Origin: Planctomycetota bacterium
GTDB lineage: Bacteria > Planctomycetota > UBA1135 > GCA-002686595
Length of the DNA stretch: 48,841 bases
Direction: 5' to 3'
NCBI GenBank assembly: GCA_012960475.1
Contig: DUBE01000003.1
Span: 1-48,841 of the forward strand
Shown: in pieces, positions 1 to 7,841 of the stretch
Layout of the letters: each line of letters opens with the position of its first letter
How positions within the stretch are numbered: the stretch's first letter is position 1
Program-made: the position numbers and the translations under genes
The notes under the pieces: generated by a model
The model's database searches: none
What the model was told of the DNA's origin: nothing
What the model saw: only the letters and a program-made list of their open reading frames with translations

Positions 1-482
1 TCAAGCCGAGGCATCCACAGGGCAAATCCCGTCTCCAGAAGAGAATCTGTGAGCTGACTCACAGGGCGCGGGCTCACCCTTCCGAAGACTGCATTGGCCA
101 AGAACGGTCCGCCGCGCAGCGGTGCCCCGGGGGGGAACACTCTTCTTGAGTGCTCGGGGAATTGCTGCGAGGTCATGGATCCTGGTGCCTACGGGCTCTG
201 GGGCTGTGACCTAAGGCAATTCACCGCGCACGGCCATCCGCAGGGAACTCGTTCCCGTGTAACAAATCGGTTGATTCTCCGCCGGATGGGGGATGTCGGA
301 GCCGCTTGGCTTCTGACTCACCGGCGACTATCTGTTAGGCCCTGGCTTGGGGGGAAACTTGCCAGGGCTGAGCCGTTCTTCACGCCGGGTTCCCTGCGGG
401 CCCCTCCGGGGGTCTCGTGATGAGTTCTTCCAAGCAGAACCTGGGGCTGAATCCCAGGGAGGAAACTCGCGCCTGAATTGCG
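1..482. other. Hairpin-rich stretch without a convincing gene
   Basis: No reading frame here looks like a real protein; the longest (94-420) starts with TTG and shows no codon-position bias or recognisable domain. The stretch holds several good inverted repeats: 47-53/58-64 (7 bp, tetraloop CTGA), 138-142/148-152 inside 125-129/155-159, 243-247/252-256, 340-346/361-367 (7 bp, 14-nt loop), 399-404/409-414 (loop TCCG) and 440-445/453-458 (6 bp, 7-nt loop). It could be a structured RNA, a long leader or tail, or plain intergenic DNA. The window edge cuts it. Confidence 0.35.
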
Positions 483-488
483 TAACTT
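483..488 (+). promoter_or_regulatory. -10 element of cutC (leaderless arrangement)
   Basis: TAACTT ends 6 nt before the ATG at 495, so transcription would be expected to start at or within a base or two of the start codon. No good -35 box is seen 16-18 nt upstream. Confidence 0.4.
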
Positions 489-494
489 GGTTGC

Positions 495-1226
495 ATGTCG
501 TCTGTGTGCATCGAAGTCGCTGTGGATTCTCTTCCAGCCGCATTGCTGGCCTCCAAAGCTGGTGCGGGGCGACTGGAGCTCTGCGCAAGCCTGGACGGTG
601 GCGGAGTGACGCCTTCTCTGGGCCTGCTCGCAGGAGTGCTCGAACAGGTCTCACTGCCCGTAATGGTGCTTGTGCGTCCGCGCAGCGGGGACTTCGTCTA
701 TGGCGCGGATGAGAGGCGTGTGGTGCAACGTGACATTCGCAGTCTCCTGGGTGCGGGGGCGGCCGGAGTTGTGGTTGGAGCGCTTGACGCCCATGGGGAC
801 CTTGACTTTGAAGCCATGCGAGCCTGGCTTGATGCGGCTGAGGGCGCACCGCTGACCTTTCACCGGGCCTTTGATTGCACCTCCGAACCGCTTCGGACCC
901 ATGGGCAGCTTGTGGAGCTGGGGGTGCAGCGGGTGCTGACCTCGGGAGGAGCCGCGCGCGTCATCGATGGCCTGCCCATGTTGGTGACCCTGGCCTCGCG
1001 CGTGGGGTCCGAGGGATATGGGACGATCCTGCCCGCTGGCGGACTGCGTTCCCAGGATGTGGCGCGGGTGGTGGACGCCACCGGGGTGCGCGAGGTGCAC
1101 ACCTCCGGGCGCACGGAGAACTCAACCCTCTTGCCCGGTTCTGGCGAGTACCAGGGCTCGCGGCTGCCAGATCCCGATGAGCTGCGGGCCATGGCGGCGG
1201 AACTTGCCGCTCTTAGGAAAAGTTGA
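495..1226 (+). CDS. cutC: CutC family protein
   Basis: The protein is a 243-residue TIM-barrel protein of the CutC family, historically linked to copper homeostasis although the true activity is unsettled. Family landmarks are in order: GRLELC at 25-30, VRPRSGDFVY near 60-69, GVVVGALDAHGDLD at 91-104, FHRAFD at 122-127, RVLTSGG at 146-152, and EVHTSGR at 200-206. The length matches the usual 240-250 residues. The ATG at 495 gives the normal N-terminus, with family similarity starting within the first residues. It lies 122 nt upstream of an amino-sugar block on the same strand. CutC genes do occur beside sugar genes, so a sugar-related role is possible, but that is inference. Confidence 0.93.
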   Translation: MSSVCIEVAVDSLPAALLASKAGAGRLELCASLDGGGVTPSLGLLAGVLEQVSLPVMVLVRPRSGDFVYGADERRVVQRDIRSLLGAGAAGVVVGALDAHGDLDFEAMRAWLDAAEGAPLTFHRAFDCTSEPLRTHGQLVELGVQRVLTSGGAARVIDGLPMLVTLASRVGSEGYGTILPAGGLRSQDVARVVDATGVREVHTSGRTENSTLLPGSGEYQGSRLPDPDELRAMAAELAALRKS

Positions 1227-1333
1227 TTCATCAACCCCGGGGCGTCGGGCAGCTTGGGTCCCGGAGTCCAAAGAGTGGCTCGCTTGGGAAAAATCCAGCC
1301 CATAGGTCATTCCTTCTGGTGTGGGTCAGTGGC

Positions 1334-1339
1334 TAGGCT
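1334..1339 (+). promoter_or_regulatory. -10 element of nagB (leaderless arrangement)
   Basis: TAGGCT sits in the GGCTAGNCT context that recurs upstream of several genes in this window. It ends 9 nt before the TTG start at 1349. If the GTG at 1382 is the real start, the leader would be about 35 nt instead. Confidence 0.4.
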
Positions 1340-1348
1340 GCCTTTCCC

Positions 1349-2158
1349 TTGGCTTCCCTCCTGCCCCTGAACGCTTCACCCGTGAACCTGATTCCCGTCG
1401 AACAATCCGAGCAAGCCCATGGGCAGCTGGCAGGAGAGCTGCACGGCTTGTTGGCTGAAAGGGCCGCCGAGGGGCGACCGTTGGTCTTGGGCCTTGCCAC
1501 AGGCAACACCATGGTTGAGCTCTATGCCGAGTTGGTGCAGTTGTTGCGTGACGAGCCCGTTGACCTTTCGCAGCTCTCGACCTTCAACCTGGACGAGTAT
1601 CTGGACCTGGAAGCAGGCGATCCGCGCAGCTTTCAGAGTTTCATGGTTGAGCATCTGTTCGAGCCCCTGGACCTCGATCCTGGGCGCTGCCATTTTCCCG
1701 ATGCCCAACTGGCGCTGCGGGATCCCAAGGCTGCCTGCAGGGCCTACTCAGGTCTGATTCAGGAAGCAGGGGGAATAGATCTGCAGTTGTTGGGCCTTGG
1801 TCGCAACGGTCATGTCGCCTTCAACGAGCCGGGCAGTCCCGTGGACTGCATGACGAGGGTCGTGCCCCTGCACCTGTTCACCCGGCAGGATGCAGCGCCG
1901 AACTTCGGGTCCCTCGACGCGGTGCCCGAGCGCGCCATCACCATGGGACTGGCAGAGATCCGGGCCGCGCGCCGGCTGCGGCTGCTGGCCTTCGGAAAAC
2001 CAAAGGCCGAGGCTCTGGCGAGCGCCCTGGGCGCCAAGCCCGATCCTCAGCGCCCTTTGAGTTCCCTCTTGCTGCATCCGGATCTGATGATCTGGGCCGA
2101 CGCAAGCGCCAATGGACAGGAGAGTTCGGGCAGCGAGGGCAGTGGCCGAGAGCTCTGA
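1349..2158 (+). CDS. nagB: Glucosamine-6-phosphate deaminase
   Basis: A NagB-type enzyme of 269 residues that would convert glucosamine-6-phosphate to fructose-6-phosphate and ammonia in the cytoplasm. Seen: phosphate-binding LGLATGNTM at 47-55 (usually LATGSTP), FNLDEY at 79-84 with the catalytic Asp, the DLQLLGLGRNGHVAFNEPGS stretch near 144-163 with the catalytic Asp/His/Glu set, and a late AFGKPKAEA loop at 214-222. The start is TTG at 1349; GTG at 1382 is an alternative, and both precede the first conserved strand. The 3' end overlaps the kinase gene by 47 nt in another frame, which suggests translational coupling. Together with the following kinase and symporter it looks like amino-sugar catabolism. 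Confidence 0.9.
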   Translation: MASLLPLNASPVNLIPVEQSEQAHGQLAGELHGLLAERAAEGRPLVLGLATGNTMVELYAELVQLLRDEPVDLSQLSTFNLDEYLDLEAGDPRSFQSFMVEHLFEPLDLDPGRCHFPDAQLALRDPKAACRAYSGLIQEAGGIDLQLLGLGRNGHVAFNEPGSPVDCMTRVVPLHLFTRQDAAPNFGSLDAVPERAITMGLAEIRAARRLRLLAFGKPKAEALASALGAKPDPQRPLSSLLLHPDLMIWADASANGQESSGSEGSGREL

Positions 2159-3188
2159 GGCCGGGACGCTTTGCATCGGCGTGGATGGAGGCGCGACGGG
2201 TTTTCGTGTGGGTTGTGTCGTCCCTGATGCCGACGGCGGGTTGCAGATTCGGGGGGATCTCCAGCGCGGACTCTGGCCCACCGACGCGAATTTCGTGCCC
2301 CTGACCATTGGGGAACAACGGGCTCAACTTGGATGTCTGCGCCGCATCCCAGGGGAGCGGGAATTGGAAAAGGCTTGGGTTCAGGGTCTGGCGGGGGTGA
2401 TCCGCGAATTGTCGGGGCAGCAGGTTTTTGGGGCCTTGCAGCTTGGAATCGCCCTACCCGGCCAGAAGGATGAGCGCGGCCGGGGGGTGCTGGTCATGGC
2501 CCACGGTCCGCGCCTGCCTGAGTTCTCCAGTGCCTTGGAAAAGGAACTCGACCTGGGTGACAAGCTGCACCTGTGCGCCTTGGGGTCCGATGGACAGGAC
2601 GCGGGAGGGGGAGAAGAGTGGGGACAGGAAGGAGCTTTCTGGGGTCAGCCCAGCGCGCTCTACCTTGGTCTGGGCACGGGGCTGGCGGAGGCGGTCAAGC
2701 TCGACGGAGAATTGCTTGCTGCGCAGATTCTTGCGGGCTACAGCGCGCCCCCCTGGGAAGCTCAACTTTCGGGGGTCGCTTGCGCGGAGCAAGGAACAAT
2801 TGAGCAGGCGGTCTCCCTGGGTGCAATTCAGGGGCGCTTGGAAGCGGCTCGGGGCCCGGGGCTGCGGCCTTTGGATGCGGCCCGGATGGGAGAGCCTCGG
2901 GCTCTGGAGCTGCTCACCGCCAGCGCCGAAATCCTGGGGGCCTGGGTTGAGCAACGGATGACAATCCTCAATGCTGCGGCCAGGCACCCCATCACCCGCC
3001 TGGTGATCGGGGGCAGCGGAGCCGAGTTGCTGCGGGCTCCACAGTTCGAGTTCTACCGCGTTGCTCTGCAAGCTGCCCTGCCCCCGCTTGAACTGCTTCC
3101 CTCTGCTCTCCAGACCTCGGCCCTCTTCGGTGCCGCAGCTCGGGCCCGGGGACTGACTGGATCCCGGCCCGCGAAAGCCCCATCCTGA
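2112..3188 (+). CDS. ROK-like ASKHA-fold sugar kinase (probable amino-sugar kinase)
   Basis: A 358-residue protein of the actin-like (ASKHA) kinase fold. Seen: phosphate-1 motif GVDGGATG at 23-30, a GIALPG turn at 112-117, an acidic SDGQDAGG segment at 159-166 where ROK kinases carry the catalytic Asp, and the phosphate-2 motif LGLGTGLAE at 185-193. The ROK zinc site (CxCGxxGCxE) is only echoed by CAEQGTIEQAVS at 224-235, where just one Cys survives, so zinc binding is probably lost. The start at 2112 lies inside nagB; an in-frame GTG at 2142 is an alternative. Position between nagB and a symporter suggests phosphorylation of GlcNAc, glucosamine or a related amino sugar. The BadF/BcrA family is the other possible assignment. 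Confidence 0.72.
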   Translation: MDRRVRAARAVAESSEAGTLCIGVDGGATGFRVGCVVPDADGGLQIRGDLQRGLWPTDANFVPLTIGEQRAQLGCLRRIPGERELEKAWVQGLAGVIRELSGQQVFGALQLGIALPGQKDERGRGVLVMAHGPRLPEFSSALEKELDLGDKLHLCALGSDGQDAGGGEEWGQEGAFWGQPSALYLGLGTGLAEAVKLDGELLAAQILAGYSAPPWEAQLSGVACAEQGTIEQAVSLGAIQGRLEAARGPGLRPLDAARMGEPRALELLTASAEILGAWVEQRMTILNAAARHPITRLVIGGSGAELLRAPQFEFYRVALQAALPPLELLPSALQTSALFGAAARARGLTGSRPAKAPS

Positions 3189-3224
3189 AGCCACCGATCC
3201 ACGGCTTGATCGGCAACTGATCCC

Positions 3225-4907
3225 ATGCAGAGCAACCTCTCCCTGGAAGGGGGCCTCAGCCCCCTCGACCTGAGCATCATGGTCGGGGTTCTGCTCGCTG
3301 TGACCTGGGTGGGACATTCCCGGGCGGGCAAGCAGCGCGGGCTCTCGGACTTCTTCCTGGGGGGCCGGCGCCTGCCATGGTGGGCGGTGTCTGCTTCCAT
3401 CGTGGCCACCGAGATCTCCGCGGTGACATTTGTTTCCCTGCCTTCGGTGGTGGCCCGCGACGGGGGCAACCTGACCTACTTGCAAATCGGTCTCTTCGGG
3501 TCTTTGGTGGCACGGGCCATCGTGGGCTTTGTGTTGTTGCCCGCCTACTACGAGCAGCAGATCTACAGCCCCTATGACTATGTGGCCCGTAAGCTGGGTC
3601 CGTCCAGTCGGCGCGTGACCACCGTGCTGTTCAGCTTGGGGGGCATCCTGGGCCAGAGCGCCCGGGTCTATCTGACCGCGGTGGTGGTGGAGGTGGTCTT
3701 GCACGCGGAGCTGGCACAGGTGCAAGCGGTGACGGGGATTGCACCCTTCCCTTTTGCGGTGGGGTCGATCTGTGTGGTCTCCATCATCTGGACCCAGATG
3801 GGAGGCATCGCCACCGTGGTCTGGACTGACGCAGCGCTCTTCGGTCTGTTTCTCCTGGGCATTGGCGCGACCCTTTGGTTCATCGGAGTCGAACTCACTG
3901 GCGGTTGGAGCAGCGCCCTGCAAGAGGCTCGCGAAGCAGGCAAGCTGCAGTTGATCGACACCAGTTGGGATCCGGCCAAGGCCTATACCCTGCCGGTTGC
4001 TTTTCTGGTGGCTTCCTGGGGGCAGGTGGGTCCCTATGGCACAGATCAGATGATGGTCCAGCGATTGCTTTGCTGTCCCGATGTGCGAGCCGCGCGCAAG
4101 GCGATCCTGTGGTCCATCGTTGCCATGGGGGTCACCCTGCTGGTCAGCATGGTGGGGGTGGGGCTTTGGGCCTATGGTCGCGAGCATGGGTTCAGCCTTG
4201 CGGGGCAGGCGATGATCGCGGAGAAACCCGATCGTATCTTCCCCGTTTTCATTGCTGAGGTTCTGCCCAATGGAATCAAGGGGCTTGTCTTGGCGGGTGC
4301 CTTCGCTGCTGCTGTTTCGAGTCTGGATTCGATTCTGGCGGCACTTTCCCAGACCACCCTTGTGGCCTGGGGGCGCGATCAGGTGGAGCCCGCCCGGGCC
4401 CTCTCCCTGTCCCGGCGCCTGATCCTTGTCTATGGGGTCCTGCTGGGTCTGACCGCCATCGGGATTCAGTTCGTGGAACCCTATTATGCTTCGCTCTTGG
4501 ATCTGGCCCTGGCTATGGCGGGGTACACCGGGGGCGCCCTTCTGGCTGCCTTTGTCTTGGCCTTCGCGCCCCTGCGAGTGGACGGGTCGGGACTGGCCTG
4601 GTCCGCGCCCTTGTCCCTCTTGGCGGTATTTGCCTTGGTCTGGCACGACCCCTGGGCTCAGGGCGTTGTGCTGCTGTGTGCAGTGCTCATGGCACTCGTT
4701 TGGGCTCTCTGCGCGAAGGGACGGAGTCAGGGCGCTGCGCTTGTATTCGTTCTTGGGTTGCTGGGGTGCTTGTTGTTGACTTGCTTCGGTCAGCTTCCCC
4801 AAGGCGAGTCGTTGCCCTGGCCCTGGTACACGCCGGTCGGAACTGTGGTGGCCTTGGTGTTTGGCTGGGCCCTGGATCGTCAGCGGGTTGTGGTTTCTGC
4901 CCCCTGA
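3225..4907 (+). CDS. Sodium:solute symporter (SSS family)
   Basis: A 560-residue inner-membrane carrier of the SSS/SGLT family with about 13-14 hydrophobic segments. The N-terminal part shows typical SSS features: an opening helix (LSIMVGVLLAVTWVG), the FFLGGRRLPWWAVSASI loop, and a following EISAVTF helix, then YSPYDYVARKLG. It would import a small solute using the sodium gradient. It begins 36 nt after the kinase gene, and its neighbours point to an amino sugar or related sugar as substrate, which is inference because SSS substrates cannot be read from sequence. The last 28 nt overlap the convergent epimerase gene tail to tail, so no terminator fits between them. Confidence 0.9.
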   Translation: MQSNLSLEGGLSPLDLSIMVGVLLAVTWVGHSRAGKQRGLSDFFLGGRRLPWWAVSASIVATEISAVTFVSLPSVVARDGGNLTYLQIGLFGSLVARAIVGFVLLPAYYEQQIYSPYDYVARKLGPSSRRVTTVLFSLGGILGQSARVYLTAVVVEVVLHAELAQVQAVTGIAPFPFAVGSICVVSIIWTQMGGIATVVWTDAALFGLFLLGIGATLWFIGVELTGGWSSALQEAREAGKLQLIDTSWDPAKAYTLPVAFLVASWGQVGPYGTDQMMVQRLLCCPDVRAARKAILWSIVAMGVTLLVSMVGVGLWAYGREHGFSLAGQAMIAEKPDRIFPVFIAEVLPNGIKGLVLAGAFAAAVSSLDSILAALSQTTLVAWGRDQVEPARALSLSRRLILVYGVLLGLTAIGIQFVEPYYASLLDLALAMAGYTGGALLAAFVLAFAPLRVDGSGLAWSAPLSLLAVFALVWHDPWAQGVVLLCAVLMALVWALCAKGRSQGAALVFVLGLLGCLLLTCFGQLPQGESLPWPWYTPVGTVVALVFGWALDRQRVVVSAP

Positions 4908-6025
4908 CTCTCGTGCCAGGCGGCGAGCACTTTGCTTTCTTTTTCCGTAGCGATGCCCGTGCGCCGGAACTCGTGCTCGGGCCCATTGGTTGCAAGGTGC
5001 CAGTCCAGGGTGCGGCGTGTGGTGTCCTCGATGGAGCTGAAGGTGAGGCCCTGTTTCAGGGCCCGCTCCAGGCTGAACTGATGCCCGCCTCCGGCGATCC
5101 AAAGGGGTAGCTCCATCCATTGGCCGACTTCCTGCTCCAACAGAAACTCATCGGGTACCCAGGTCAGGCGGGCATCGTTGTGCGCGACTTTTTGACAGGT
5201 CGCGAGCATGTCATGCATGGAGAGCGGCTCGGGATAGCCCAGGGCGTTGAAGGTGCCCTGCACCTGGCGCGCGGTGAGTTCAAAGATCCAGTGCCCCAGG
5301 TCCTCTACATCGATCAGCTGCACTTCCTGGGAGCCGTCGCCCTTGGGTCCACCGGGAGCCAGCACTTCGCCCCCCCGGGCCAGCCGGGCGGGCCAATAGG
5401 TGAAGCGTTCGCTTGAGTCTCCCGGGCCCACGATCAGGCCCGGGCGCACTATGCAGCAGTTGTCCTTGAAGACCTCTTCCATGGCGTCTTCGCAAAGCAC
5501 CTTGAGGGCACCGTAGGTTTCGCCTGTGACCTGTTGGATTTTTTTGGTGGCTTCGATTTGTTCCTGGCTGATGGTGGCCAGGGCGGAGTCCTCATCCCGG
5601 GGGCCAGTGGACTCCTGTTCCTCGGCGTAGACCGAAACGGTGGAGATGATGTTGTAGTGGCCCACGCGGCCGGCCAACAACTCCGCCACCACGCGCACAT
5701 GTTCCGGCACATAGGCCGAGGTGTCGATGACCGCATCCCACTCGCCTTCTTGCAGACTGGCGTAGTCCAGTTCGTTGCGGTCTCCGATGCGGCGCTCCAG
5801 TTCGGGGAAGAGGCCCTTGCCGGACTTGCCCCGATTGAAGAGGGTCACACTCCAGCCCGCCGCCAGGGCCGCGCGCACGATGGGCGGCCCCAGGAAGCGT
5901 GTGCCCCCGAGCACCAGCAGGCGCCTGGATTGGGGATTGGATCCCGGGAACTGGCAGGCCATGGGCAGTGCAAGGGTGGCCGCTGCGCCCAGGGCGGAGC
6001 GGCGGGTGATCTGATTGAAGGGCAT
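4880..6025 (-). CDS. Tat-exported, lipoprotein-type NAD-dependent epimerase/dehydratase
   Basis: A 381-residue extended SDR. The N-terminus carries a twin-arginine signal (TRRSALG, 7-13) running into a lipobox LPMAC (20-24), so the mature protein would begin with a lipidated Cys24 outside the cytoplasm. The Rossmann motif GGTRFLG is at 40-46, STVSVY at 128-133 and YGALK (the YxxxK dyad) at 171-175. The Met at 6025 was chosen because the signal peptide begins there and a -10 box lies just upstream. Tat export fits a protein that binds NAD(P) before translocation. The substrate is unknown; isoflavone-reductase/nucleoside-sugar-like epimerases are the nearest relatives I recognise. It is convergent with the symporter and divergent from the desaturase. 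Confidence 0.82.
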   Translation of the reverse strand: MPFNQITRRSALGAAATLALPMACQFPGSNPQSRRLLVLGGTRFLGPPIVRAALAAGWSVTLFNRGKSGKGLFPELERRIGDRNELDYASLQEGEWDAVIDTSAYVPEHVRVVAELLAGRVGHYNIISTVSVYAEEQESTGPRDEDSALATISQEQIEATKKIQQVTGETYGALKVLCEDAMEEVFKDNCCIVRPGLIVGPGDSSERFTYWPARLARGGEVLAPGGPKGDGSQEVQLIDVEDLGHWIFELTARQVQGTFNALGYPEPLSMHDMLATCQKVAHNDARLTWVPDEFLLEQEVGQWMELPLWIAGGGHQFSLERALKQGLTFSSIEDTTRRTLDWHLATNGPEHEFRRTGIATEKESKVLAAWHESQGAETTTR

Positions 6026-6030
6026 GCGGG

Positions 6031-6036
6031 AGTCTA
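6031..6036 (-). promoter_or_regulatory. -10 element of the epimerase gene (leaderless arrangement)
   Basis: On the minus strand GGCTAGACT is followed by 5 nt and then the ATG at 6025. The same GGCTAGACT string occurs at 28121 ahead of the DEAD-box gene. The -35 region is weak. Confidence 0.45.
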
Positions 6037-6173
6037 GCCACTGGGTGCTTCTGAGAGGGGCCTTGGGGGGCCTTCCCAACGCAACTCTTGCAGGGCTTGC
6101 TGCCTCAGTCAGCGTGCGGAGCAATGGGTGGTATTTAGGAGAACTGGGGGAGGATTCCGCTGTCAGGGGGAGC

Positions 6174-6179
6174 TACTCT
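6174..6179 (+). promoter_or_regulatory. -10 element of the desaturase gene (leaderless arrangement)
   Basis: TACTCT ends 6 nt before the ATG at 6186. This supports the ATG at 6186 over earlier in-frame starts that would extend the protein by a non-conserved 57 residues. Confidence 0.4.
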
Positions 6180-6185
6180 GCTCCC

Positions 6186-7091
6186 ATGAGAGCTGATTCG
6201 AGCATCGAGAAGTCCGGCGGCACCCTGGGACCCTTGACCCGCAACCATGCCAACATCCTCGGCCTGGGTTTCTTGCATCTGGCCGCCCTCGCGGCCCCCT
6301 TCTACCTGGGTTTTGTGCAGTTCTACTGGGGCACCCTGCTGTTGGGATTGATCTGGTATGGCATGTGCTGTCTGGGCATCACCGCGGGCTACCACCGTTC
6401 CTTTTGCCATCGGGCCTATGACGTCTCGGGCCCCCTGCGCTGGTTCTACCTGTTGTTCGGGGCGGCGGCCATGCAGACCTCAGCCCTGGAGTGGTGTGCG
6501 GACCATCGGGATCATCACAGTTACACAGATGGCCAGAAGGATCCCCACAGCATCAAGGAAGGTTTCTTCTGGGCCCACATGGGATGGATCCTGAACAAGC
6601 GGGCGGATCGCCCCGAGGTGGACTATTCGCGGGTCAAGGACCTGGCCCAGCAGAGGGGTTTTCGTTTTCAGAAACGCTTTTTCTGGCCCCTCGCGATTGG
6701 GATCGGTTGGATCCTTCCTGCTCTGATTGCGTCCCTGTGGGGCGACTTCGTTGGTGGCTTGTTGTTGGCGGGGGGCCTGCGGGTGACCGTGATGCTACAC
6801 GCCACCTGGTGCGTGAACTCCGTGGCCCATGTACTCGGCAAGCGGACCTATTCTTTGGCGATCAGCGCCCGGGATTCGCTGATCACAGCCCTGATCACCG
6901 GGGGTGAGGGCTATCACAACTTCCACCACAAGTTCCCGGCGGACTACCGCAACGCCGTACGCTGGTACCAGTACGACCCCACCAAGTGGTTCATCTGGAC
7001 CATGGCCCGACTCGGTCTGGCCTACAACCTGCGCCGCACCACGCCCCAGGTCGTGCTCGCCGCCCGGGAAAGGGTGCGCTCTTTGGTCTAG
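6186..7091 (+). CDS. Acyl-CoA/acyl-lipid delta-9-type fatty acid desaturase
   Basis: A 301-residue membrane di-iron desaturase that would put a double bond into saturated acyl chains. All three histidine boxes are present: HRSFCH at 70-75, HRDHH at 107-111 and HNFHH at 244-248, each in its expected place between hydrophobic pairs. There are four likely membrane segments (about 24-45, 47-67, 82-100 and two near 180-215). The length matches bacterial stearoyl-CoA-desaturase homologues. The start at 6186 is favoured because the upstream in-frame extension is not conserved in kind and a -10 box sits immediately before it. No electron-transfer partner is adjacent. Confidence 0.92.
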   Translation: MRADSSIEKSGGTLGPLTRNHANILGLGFLHLAALAAPFYLGFVQFYWGTLLLGLIWYGMCCLGITAGYHRSFCHRAYDVSGPLRWFYLLFGAAAMQTSALEWCADHRDHHSYTDGQKDPHSIKEGFFWAHMGWILNKRADRPEVDYSRVKDLAQQRGFRFQKRFFWPLAIGIGWILPALIASLWGDFVGGLLLAGGLRVTVMLHATWCVNSVAHVLGKRTYSLAISARDSLITALITGGEGYHNFHHKFPADYRNAVRWYQYDPTKWFIWTMARLGLAYNLRRTTPQVVLAARERVRSLV

Positions 7092-7136
7092 GGTCAGGCG
7101 TGTCTGTGGTTCTGCTCCTTGCTGAGGGGCACTTGG

Positions 7137-7142
7137 TACACT
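7137..7142 (+). promoter_or_regulatory. Possible -10 element of the NiSOD gene
   Basis: TACACT in the context GGTACACTCC lies about 105 nt before the sodN start, so unlike many genes here sodN would have a long leader (7149-7247) with strong inverted repeats. No convincing -35 box. Confidence 0.35.
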
Positions 7143-7247
7143 CCCCGCCCCACCCTCGGGTTGCGTCCTTGAGGGCGTGACCCGGTCATGTTTCTCAAGG
7201 GGGTTGCTCTCTTCGGTTCCCCCCATCCCTCCAAAGAACACCTATAG

Positions 7248-7808
7248 ATGAAGACACTCCTAGCTCTTGGCACTCTTTTCTTGTGCGTCTCCTTCCTGCA
7301 CAGCTCTCCATCCCTTGAAGGGGCGGCGAACTCTCCGGCCCTTACGACGCGAGCCCGGCATTGTCAGGTCCCCTGCGGCATCTACAGTGACAAGATGCGC
7401 ATCGACATGCTGATGGAGGATTGCGCCACCATTGAAAAGGCGATGACGGCCCTCACAACCATGGATGGGGAGGAGAGTCCCAGTAACAACCAGATGGTGC
7501 GTTGGATCATGACCAAGGACCAGCACGCCCAGAACATCCAGGACACGGTGGCCGCCTATTGGCTTGCCCAACGGATCAAGGCACCGAAGGACTTCGTCAG
7601 GAAATTCGGCTTGGATGATGGTATTGACAAGTACTACGCCCAACTGAAGAGCATGCATCAGATCACAGTCGCTGCGATGAAGTGCAAGCAGACCACCGAC
7701 AAGAGCCATGTGGAGTCCGTGCGCAAGGTTGCCCTTGAATTCAGCGCCAGTTATTTCAGCGCCGAAGATCTCAAGCACATCAACTCACACCACGACGGGA
7801 AGCATTAG
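7248..7808 (+). CDS. sodN: Nickel superoxide dismutase with an N-terminal leader
   Basis: A 186-residue protein that would dismutate superoxide using a nickel centre. The diagnostic nickel hook HCxxPCGxY is at 38-46 (His38, Cys39, Cys43, Tyr46), corresponding to His1, Cys2, Cys6 and Tyr9 of mature Streptomyces NiSOD. The enzyme needs His as its new N-terminus, so cleavage should fall after Arg37 (TTRAR before HC), leaving about 149 residues. The leader begins with a hydrophobic segment (LLALGTLFLCVSFL) like a Sec signal, but the hook is about 17 residues beyond its likely end, so two cuts or one unusual cut are implied. The usual maturation protease gene sodX is not beside it. The helical C-terminal part is consistent with the four-helix bundle. 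Confidence 0.9.
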   Translation: MKTLLALGTLFLCVSFLHSSPSLEGAANSPALTTRARHCQVPCGIYSDKMRIDMLMEDCATIEKAMTALTTMDGEESPSNNQMVRWIMTKDQHAQNIQDTVAAYWLAQRIKAPKDFVRKFGLDDGIDKYYAQLKSMHQITVAAMKCKQTTDKSHVESVRKVALEFSASYFSAEDLKHINSHHDGKH

Positions 7809-7841
7809 TAGCCTCCAGATCATCCCTGCCTGAGACCGGTC

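Noticed and set aside
94..420. Possible 108-residue protein
   Set aside because: TTG start, no codon-position bias and no recognisable features; the region is better described as hairpin-rich non-coding DNA.
1..482. Known large RNAs (RNase P, tmRNA, rRNA fragment)
   Set aside because: None of the conserved core strings of these RNAs is present on either strand.
2454..5120. An 888-codon open frame on the minus strand
   Set aside because: It lies antisense to the kinase and symporter genes, is rich in Gln, His, Pro and Arg as expected from antisense of GC-rich codons, and has no domain.
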